Shown piece after piece: positions 1 through 4,376 of a DNA stretch of 8,469 bases. The position numbers were made by a program, and so were the translations under genes. Under the pieces are notes generated by a model. It did no database searches. It was not told the DNA's origin and was given only the letters and a program-made list of their open reading frames with translations. Numbering within the stretch: the first letter of the stretch is position 1; every line of letters begins with the position of its first letter. Origin of the DNA: Archaeoglobi archaeon (lineage in GTDB: Archaea > Halobacteriota > Archaeoglobi > Archaeoglobales > Archaeoglobaceae); assembly GCA_004347865.1 (NCBI GenBank), contig QNUZ01000102.1:1-8469 (forward strand), in the 5' to 3' direction.

Positions 1-1
1 A

Positions 2-169
2 ATTGTTGAGAGAAAGTTAAAGGAGTTAGGTTGTAAGCTCAAATCGCCCATAATAACCCTATCATTTATCGCATTACCAGTTATTCCAAAGCTGAAGTTG
101 ACGGATCTCGGACTAGTCGATGTTGAGAACTTTAGGGTAGTTGCGCCAGTCGTGAAAAAGGAAGATTGA
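2..169 (+). CDS. ade: Adenine deaminase, C-terminal end (partial, 5' end outside window)
   Basis: The first 55 codons are open from the window edge to a TGA at 167-169. They encode a tail containing LSFIALPVIPKLKLTDLGLV, which closely matches the conserved C-terminus of microbial adenine deaminases (consensus of the type TLSFLALPVIPxLKLTDxGLVDV). The family hydrolyses adenine to hypoxanthine and ammonia in the cytoplasm, for purine salvage. The metal-binding amidohydrolase core lies upstream of the window, so activity cannot be judged here. The residue after the conserved block is a short basic/acidic tail (VVAPVVKKED). The gene converges on the ABC permease at 297, with a 127-nt gap between them. 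The assignment rests on recognising one conserved block; a wider amidohydrolase relative is the alternative. Confidence 0.82.
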   Translation: MVERKLKELGCKLKSPIITLSFIALPVIPKLKLTDLGLVDVENFRVVAPVVKKED

Positions 170-251
170 AAAATCTGATTTTGGTTATAGATGAAGTTTT
201 CTAAACCGGTTGAGGCGCTGCTTTCCTTTCCAATACCCTTTCCAAATCCAC

Positions 252-292
252 CTGACCTCCTCCCCACCCTGAGGGGCAAGGCTTGTCGTCTG
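252..292 (-). mobile_element. Solo IS200/IS605-like right-end hairpin (relic)
   Basis: On the minus strand, 281-274 (CCTTGCCC) pairs with 269-262 (GGGTGGGG) around a CTCA loop, giving an 8-bp stem. It is followed by AGGAGGTCAG, ending near 252. Three of the eight pairs are G-T (G-U) wobbles on the minus strand and would be A-C mismatches on the plus strand, so the minus strand is the folding strand. The stem, tetraloop and GGTCA-type tail are what right ends of archaeal IS200/IS605 elements look like. No transposase coding sequence or left end is recognisable beside it: it abuts the permease stop codon at 297. It may be a solo end or a coincidental hairpin. The rest of the gap (170-251) shows nothing further. 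Confidence 0.4.
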
Positions 293-296
293 CTGG

Positions 297-1097
297 TCAC
301 TCTGAGAATTGCGTCACAGTACCCCTCTTTCTGGCCCTGTCGGAAGCCCACATAAGAGTCAAAAACAGCAGAATTAGGAAAAGAAAACTTAAAGAGTAAC
401 CGATCAAAGCAGGATTATTTGTGCTTGGGGAAAAACCGTAGAAGCTTCTGTAAAACTCCAGAAAATGTGTGAGCGGGATTGCATAAGCCATTTCCCTGAG
501 TCCGGGGGGTAGCAGGGTTACTGGGTAGTAGATCCCGCAAAGAAGCATAAAAATCGCTGTAAGGGTCCAAGCCGAAACTTCTGCTCTATAACCGAAGATC
601 AAAAGTAGCGAGCAGGTTAGCGTGCCGATTATCATTGCGCTTAGGAAGATTCCAAGGAGAAAGATAAACAAACCAACGGGATCGATCAGGAGGTTCAAAT
701 CAAACAGAAATTTTCCCGAAACAACTAGGATAAGAAAAGCAACTAAGCCCCTGAAAGCGCCGAAAAACCATGCACCGAATATCATGTTGAATATGGAGAT
801 CGGTGTTACAAACGTGTAACGCAAACTCTTGCTCCACATGTCAAAAAGAAGTACGTAGGCAACATCGAGTTGCGAAACCTGAAGAACGCTCAGAGTTACT
901 GCTCCGATAAGGATAAACGCAAGATAGTTTTTGTCTAGGTTCAAATAAGCACCCATAAGCCCTACAGATATCAGACCGATTATCGGCCAGAAAAGGGTCT
1001 CAAAAAGTGTGAAAAAGTTTCTCTTCGTTATAATGTAGTTCCTGTAAGTGAATCCGATTGTTTTGTAAATCTCACTTCGCAAGTTCGTTGAAGACAT
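297..1097 (-). CDS. ABC-2 family exporter permease subunit
   Basis: This is a 266-residue inner-membrane protein with about six hydrophobic segments, roughly at residues 32-52, 57-77, 103-127, 141-168, 177-196 and 231-250. Residues 187-222 carry the ABC-2 permease signature region: a hydrophobic stretch followed by YYPVTLLPPGLREMAYAIPL and an HFLEFYR helix. DrrB/NodJ-type permeases have this layout and length. The protein should pair with the ATPase encoded immediately upstream (26-bp overlap, translational coupling) to export a hydrophobic substrate, such as a drug, lipid or glycan. I chose the ATG at 1097 because AAGGAGGT (1116-1109) lies 11 nt upstream; the in-frame TTG at 1109 overlaps that site and is unlikely. 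The substrate cannot be told from sequence. Confidence 0.88.
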   Translation of the reverse strand: MSSTNLRSEIYKTIGFTYRNYIITKRNFFTLFETLFWPIIGLISVGLMGAYLNLDKNYLAFILIGAVTLSVLQVSQLDVAYVLLFDMWSKSLRYTFVTPISIFNMIFGAWFFGAFRGLVAFLILVVSGKFLFDLNLLIDPVGLFIFLLGIFLSAMIIGTLTCSLLLIFGYRAEVSAWTLTAIFMLLCGIYYPVTLLPPGLREMAYAIPLTHFLEFYRSFYGFSPSTNNPALIGYSLSFLFLILLFLTLMWASDRARKRGTVTQFSE

Positions 1098-1980
1098 CTT
1101 CAAGATCAACCTCCTTTACGGATATATTCTTAATCCTCCCAAACCTCGCAACCTCCTTTGCTATCTCCCAAAGCCTGGCTTCGGCCGAGTCAACATAAAA
1201 AGATAGTTGGTTGCCATCTCTCTCAACCGCAAAAACTCCCTCAAGCCTCAAATCGGGTACAATTCCTTCAATCTCGATTGTGATTTTGTCCCTCATCTTT
1301 AGCAATCTCTTGAGTTCTTCCTTGGTTCCCTCGGCCACGATTTTTCCTCTATTTATAAATGTAATTCGATCGCAAAGCATTTCCGCCTCGGACATATAGT
1401 GGGTCGTGAGAACGATCGTTATCCCCAGATCTTTCTGCAAAAACCGAATTTTTTCTCTGAGCCTCCTAGCAACTGGAGGGTCAAGACCCTTTGTCGGCTC
1501 GTCTAAAAAAACAAGTTCTGGATTGTTTACAAAGGCTCTCGCAAGAATTAACTTTTGTTTGCTTCCCGTGGAGAGCTTGTTGAACTCTACATCACGGAAC
1601 TCTTCGAGCTCGAACTCTTTTATAAGTTCTTCTACAGCTTTTCTATCGTTGATTCCGTAAAGAAGCGAGTAATATCTCAAGTTCTCATAAACCGTAAGAC
1701 TCCAGATCAAATTTGGATTTCCGCTTGCAATGTTTATTCTCTTTCTTATCTCCCTGAATTCACTGATTGTGTCGTAACCGAGAACCTCAATTCGGCCCCT
1801 TGTTTGCCGAAGAAGAGTTGCCATCAAGGAAATTAGAGTTGTTTTTCCAGCGCCGTTTGGGCCTAGGATACCGTAAATCTTATTTCTCGGGATTTTAAGA
1901 TTTACCTCCTTAAGAGCGACTTTTTCGGAAAACAGTGAGCGATAGATCATCCACACGTCTTCACACTCAACTGAATGCAT
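1072..1980 (-). CDS. ABC-2 exporter ATP-binding subunit (DrrA/CcmA-like)
   Basis: This 302-residue cytoplasmic ATPase has all the nucleotide-binding motifs in order: Walker A GPNGAGKT (40-47), signature LSTGS (136-140), Walker B LVFLDEP (156-162), D-loop GLD (165-167) and H-loop His194 in TTHYM. The Q-loop glutamine is replaced: the segment reads SGNPNLIW (86-93), with Asn88 in the usual Gln position. A Q-loop without Gln, and LST- in place of LSGGQ, occur in some DrrA-like subfamilies. Residues about 215-302 form the C-terminal extension typical of that group. It energises the permease encoded just downstream. ATG 1980 fits the beta-strand expected at the N-terminus and sits at the predicted transcription start. 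Drug, lipid or polysaccharide export are all possible. Confidence 0.92.
   Translation of the reverse strand: MHSVECEDVWMIYRSLFSEKVALKEVNLKIPRNKIYGILGPNGAGKTTLISLMATLLRQTRGRIEVLGYDTISEFREIRKRINIASGNPNLIWSLTVYENLRYYSLLYGINDRKAVEELIKEFELEEFRDVEFNKLSTGSKQKLILARAFVNNPELVFLDEPTKGLDPPVARRLREKIRFLQKDLGITIVLTTHYMSEAEMLCDRITFINRGKIVAEGTKEELKRLLKMRDKITIEIEGIVPDLRLEGVFAVERDGNQLSFYVDSAEARLWEIAKEVARFGRIKNISVKEVDLEDVFNELAK
1109..1116 (-). promoter_or_regulatory. Shine-Dalgarno site for the ABC permease
   Basis: AAGGAGGT on the minus strand lies inside the last codons of the ATPase gene. It is a near-perfect anti-SD match placed 11 nt before the permease ATG at 1097. It is the strongest ribosome-binding site I see in the window, as expected for the only internal cistron of an operon; most other genes appear leaderless. 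It decides the start codon over the TTG at 1109. Confidence 0.75.
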
Positions 1981-2000
1981 GCAGAAAAGTAGTGGGAAGA

Positions 2001-2012
2001 ATTTTAAATTTT
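2001..2012 (-). promoter_or_regulatory. Archaeal TATA box of the ABC exporter operon
   Basis: The minus strand reads AAAAATTTAAAAT here. Its centre is about 26 nt upstream of the ATG at 1980, so the transcript should start at or within two or three bases of the start codon (leaderless). No Shine-Dalgarno sequence precedes the ATG, which agrees. The IS200/IS605-like element ends about 40 nt upstream of this box and leaves it intact. Confidence 0.6.
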
Positions 2013-2049
2013 TACAAAAGAGTCGGCGGGACCATCGAGATTCTGCTCA

Positions 2050-2130
2050 GTGAGCTGCTCCACGACTAAAGCCGAGAGCTTCCGGCGTTAGGGATGCTTC
2101 ACACCCTTCCCCCCATCTGCCGGTTCAAAA
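2050..2130 (-). ncRNA. Omega-RNA (reRNA)-like structured 3' end
   Basis: On the minus strand, CCGGC (2123-2119) pairs with GCCGG (2086-2082). Inside this, GGGTG (2106-2102) pairs with CATCCC (2096-2091) with one bulged T and a TGAAG loop. The right-end hairpin (2079-2057) follows directly. Nested stems ending at the right transposon end are the layout of TnpB guide RNAs, in which the sequence just past the element acts as the guide. Here the guide would begin at 2049 with TGAGCAGAATCTCGATGG. This is a fold drawn by eye; expression and function are inferred only from the family. Confidence 0.42.
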
Positions 2131-2247
2131 GCCAAGCTCCCCCATCGTTAAGACATGGGCTATATTCATTCGCAGATCTGGACCTCCTTCTGCAAGGAAC
2201 ATCCCCAAGGCCTTCAACACAGAACTACTTAAAACTTGCCCGTTCAT
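2125..2247 (-). pseudogene. TnpB C-terminal remnant or 40-codon micro-ORF
   Basis: An ATG at 2247, within the left-end palindrome's 3' flank, opens a 40-codon frame ending at a TGA (2127-2125). The peptide begins MNGQVLSSSVLKALG and ends NIAHVLTMGELGF. Composition and position (just before the structured 3' end) resemble the poorly conserved C-terminal tails of archaeal TnpB proteins, whose last codons overlap the omega RNA. The RuvC and zinc-ribbon motifs of TnpB are absent, so no nuclease is made. I infer an internal deletion that fused the left end to the last part of tnpB. Whether the peptide is translated is unknown; I see no convincing promoter of its own. Confidence 0.4.
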
Positions 2248-2300
2248 CTCAGAGCTAAAGCTCTGGGTTTTCTGGGCACCAATTTTTATAAATTCGGATT

Positions 2301-3014
2301 TCAGGCGATATCTCTCGAAGTATCGATCTGCACACCCTCCTCGACAAAGAACCTGAAGTACTCGTTTATAGGCTTCCTGCCCCTTATCTTCGGAAGGGCA
2401 AACTTGGAAATCAGTCTCTCACCGCTTCTTTCAGACTCTACATTTATCACGACATCAGATAGGTCGAGAACCTTGTAAACGACATTCAGCGGATGGACAT
2501 TCTTGATCAAGTAAACATAAACGGTATTTTCAAACTCCTTCGATTTTGCATAAAGCTTGTTTAGAAGCCAGTCTTTTAGCCCCCATTCAACATCTAGATT
2601 CAGGAAAAACGAGAGGGAATCCACTATTATCACACAGTCTTTCTCGATCTTTTCGATATTTTCGGCCATAAAGTCAAAGATCTCCTTGTTTCTGTATCTG
2701 TCTTCAACCACGAACTGACCGTACTCGTTAAGATAGTACTGTGTGAAGACGTCGATGAAAAGAACGTTTTTTCCGTCAAGTCTCATCATCTGCATATCCC
2801 TGAGCACATACCTTGCTGGTCTGTTTGTAGTTATGTAAACACTTTTGCTTGCTGTGGTAAACTGATATAGAAAGGCTTCTGGCATTGCAATTGGATCCGC
2901 ATAAAGACAGACGAAGCTTCCGGCAGGTAGGCCGCCATCTAGCCTTTTATCGAGTAAGGCTATCCCGGTTGGTATCACGGTCCTCTTTGGCAACTGTGTC
3001 TGTACTTGCATCAT
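2301..3014 (-). CDS. KaiC/RAD55-like RecA-fold protein with degenerate Walker A
   Basis: This 237-residue protein has the N-terminal KaiC/RadB pattern TGIALLDKRLDGGLPAGSFV (16-35). The P-loop expected next (GxxxxGKT/S) reads ADPIAMPEA (39-47), with neither the glycines nor the lysine. The Walker B-like strand CVIIVDS (127-133) keeps its aspartate (Asp132). Length fits a single KaiC domain. It is probably a catalytically dead paralogue acting as a binding or signalling partner; archaea have many such proteins, mostly uncharacterised. It has its own promoter and diverges from the flavoprotein gene at 3127. Start choice: TTG 3029, ATG 3023, 3014 and 3011 are all in frame. The TATA box at 3034-3041 predicts transcription from about 3011-3014, so I use ATG 3014. 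ATP binding seems unlikely. Confidence 0.78.
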   Translation of the reverse strand: MMQVQTQLPKRTVIPTGIALLDKRLDGGLPAGSFVCLYADPIAMPEAFLYQFTTASKSVYITTNRPARYVLRDMQMMRLDGKNVLFIDVFTQYYLNEYGQFVVEDRYRNKEIFDFMAENIEKIEKDCVIIVDSLSFFLNLDVEWGLKDWLLNKLYAKSKEFENTVYVYLIKNVHPLNVVYKVLDLSDVVINVESERSGERLISKFALPKIRGRKPINEYFRFFVEEGVQIDTSRDIA

Positions 3015-3030
3015 TATTACCATAATCAAT

Positions 3031-3047
3031 TACTATTTAAGTTTATC
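3031..3047 (-). promoter_or_regulatory. TATA/BRE of the KaiC-like gene
   Basis: The minus strand reads CGATAAACTTAAATAGT. The box CTTAAATA (3041-3034) is centred about 26 nt before 3011, matching leaderless initiation at one of the tandem ATGs (3014 or 3011). Starts at 3023 or 3029 would lie between the box and the predicted transcription start, so they are disfavoured. Confidence 0.55.
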
Positions 3048-3085
3048 GCTCTCGGACACCTAAGCTAACCTAACGCCCTGAATAC

Positions 3086-3106
3086 TGCTCAGAAAGTATT
3101 TTAAAT
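3086..3106 (+). promoter_or_regulatory. Promoter of the flavoprotein gene
   Basis: TATTTTAAAT (3097-3106) is centred about 26 nt before the ATG at 3127, with no Shine-Dalgarno between them, which predicts a leaderless mRNA. TGCTCAGAAAG (3086-3096) abuts the box upstream. The same 11 bases recur at 7171-7181, just upstream of the rdgB TATA box. Short arms ATACT (3081-3086 region) and AGTAT flank part of this site, a weak operator candidate. Confidence 0.55.
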
Positions 3107-3126
3107 TTGCTCAATACCAAAAGAAC

Positions 3127-4344
3127 ATGAAAATTGCGATCATCGGAGCCGGTCTAACAGGTCTAAGAGCCGCGAATGAACTTAAAGAGTATGCAAAAGT
3201 CAGGGTTTTTGAAAAAAACGAAATTGGAGGTCTTCTTTCAAGTTTCTGCAACGGATACTATATAGAAAAGTATTATCATCATTTGTTCCGCAAAGATTCC
3301 GAGCTCTTAGAGACAATAAAGAGGTTCGGACTGAACTCAAAACTTGTTTGGAAAACTGTAAAAGTTGGTTTCGCCATAAATGGTAGCATATATTCGCTTA
3401 GCACTCCAATTGATATACTGAGGTATCCTCATATGTCTTTCAGGGACAAATTAGATCTGGCTATATTCACGATAAGAAGCCGAAAGCTTGAGTATGAAAA
3501 TTTCGACGATATTCCTGTCATTTCGGCTTTAAAGGATAGATTCGGCGATAGATTGCTCGAAAAATTTTTCATGCCGATGCTTAAGGCTAAATTTGGAGAT
3601 AACGCAGACAAGGTCAGCTTTGCTTGGCTTCTCGCTAGAGTTGCGATAAGAAGTAACAGAAGGCTTAGAGGCGAGGAGATCGGATATTTGCGACATGGAT
3701 TCCATCAGCTGATCGAAAAAATGGCTGAAAACCTAGAGATAGTTCATGCAAACTGCGAGATAAAGCGAGAAGGCAAATGGAGTGTCAATGGAGAGGATTT
3801 CGATGCGGTGATATTCACGGGTCCAATTCCGGAGCTTGGAGAACTAGCATTCAAGTTTAGATTACCTAGAATAAAATATCAGAGTTCGGTCTGTGCCCTC
3901 GCCTCGCTGAAAAATAGCATATCCGACATCTACTGGATCAACGTAGAAAAAGCGACCTTTGGGGCAATAATCGAGCACACCAATTTCATGCCGTTCGAAG
4001 ATTATGGCGAAAATCTCGTATACTTGGCGAGCTATTCTACGCCCGAAGGCTGGCTTTTCAATCAGGCTGATTCGGAGACTGCAAAGCTGTTTTTAAGAGA
4101 TCTGAAAAGATTTAACGTCAGAGAGGGAGATGTGCGTTGGATCAGGATTTTTAAGGCAAAATACAGTTCTCCTATTTACGAGACGGGCTTCCTGAAAAAG
4201 ATAACTCCCTACAGGATTCACGATGGATTTTACATAGCAGGGATGACTTCCAAGCCGAATTATCCTGAGAGGAGCATGAATGGGAGCCTCAAGGCTGGAA
4301 GGGAAGTAGCAGAGTGTTTGAAAAAAGACTTCGGTTTCGAATAG
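3127..4344 (+). CDS. FAD-dependent oxidoreductase, amine oxidase/desaturase superfamily
   Basis: The 405-residue protein opens with an FAD-binding Rossmann motif, GAGLTG (7-12). The ribose-binding acidic residue Glu29 ends the second strand (VRVFEK), and Gly34-Gly35 follow. The C-terminus carries the second FAD contact of the superfamily, FYIAGM then YPERSMNGSLKAG (368-391). The family includes protoporphyrinogen oxidases, phytoene-type desaturases and related NAD(P)/FAD oxidoreductases, some found in glycan or lipid loci; nothing here selects among them. His51-His52 and the 98-200 helical region are the likely substrate side. No signal peptide or membrane anchor is visible. It has its own promoter, diverges from the KaiC-like gene and converges on the dehydrogenase/hydratase gene at 4377. 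The fold is sure; the substrate is unknown. Confidence 0.85.
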   Translation: MKIAIIGAGLTGLRAANELKEYAKVRVFEKNEIGGLLSSFCNGYYIEKYYHHLFRKDSELLETIKRFGLNSKLVWKTVKVGFAINGSIYSLSTPIDILRYPHMSFRDKLDLAIFTIRSRKLEYENFDDIPVISALKDRFGDRLLEKFFMPMLKAKFGDNADKVSFAWLLARVAIRSNRRLRGEEIGYLRHGFHQLIEKMAENLEIVHANCEIKREGKWSVNGEDFDAVIFTGPIPELGELAFKFRLPRIKYQSSVCALASLKNSISDIYWINVEKATFGAIIEHTNFMPFEDYGENLVYLASYSTPEGWLFNQADSETAKLFLRDLKRFNVREGDVRWIRIFKAKYSSPIYETGFLKKITPYRIHDGFYIAGMTSKPNYPERSMNGSLKAGREVAECLKKDFGFE

Positions 4345-4352
4345 TAGACAAA

Positions 4353-4370
4353 TCCAAAATAAAAAATTTA
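4353..4370 (-). terminator. Oligo-T termination region after the dehydrogenase/hydratase gene
   Basis: Downstream of the TAA at 4379-4377 the minus strand reads TTTTTT (4366-4361), A, then TTTT (4359-4356). Archaeal RNA polymerase stops at such T tracts without needing a hairpin. The 32-nt gap to the convergent flavoprotein gene holds nothing else. Confidence 0.45.
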
Positions 4371-4376
4371 TATAAT

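Larger units (their letters stand above)
2050..2280 (-). mobile_element. Non-autonomous IS200/IS605-derived element (PATE-like), approximate ends
   Basis: Read on the minus strand, this 230-nt stretch has both ends of an IS200/IS605 element and almost no coding sequence. The left-end palindrome is CAGAGC-TTTA-GCTCTG (2265-2250). The right-end palindrome is GCTCTCGGC-TTTA-GTCGTGGAGC (2079-2057); it pairs fully apart from one extrahelical T at 2062, the feature TnpA transposases use in this family. The two palindromes share GCTTTAG. A TCAC at 2053-2050 is a plausible right cleavage site. Between them lie a 40-codon ORF like a TnpB tail and nested stems. No TnpA or TnpB catalytic domain is present, so movement would need transposase in trans. 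The left boundary could be up to about 2290. The element lies between the KaiC-like stop (2301) and the exporter promoter, disrupting neither. Confidence 0.62.

Noticed and set aside
252..292. Hairpin at 252-292 as an intrinsic terminator of adenine deaminase on the plus strand
   Set aside because: On the plus strand three pairs become A-C mismatches and no T run follows. The fold favours the minus strand, though a role in ending the permease transcript cannot be excluded.
3015..3029. TTG 3029 or ATG 3023 as the start of the KaiC-like gene
   Set aside because: Both lie between the TATA box and the predicted transcription start near 3011-3014, and there is no Shine-Dalgarno site before them.
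3081..3100. Inverted repeat ATACT...AGTAT upstream of the flavoprotein gene as a definite operator
   Set aside because: Arms of five bases around an eight-base spacer are common by chance in AT-rich DNA; kept only as a remark on the promoter.
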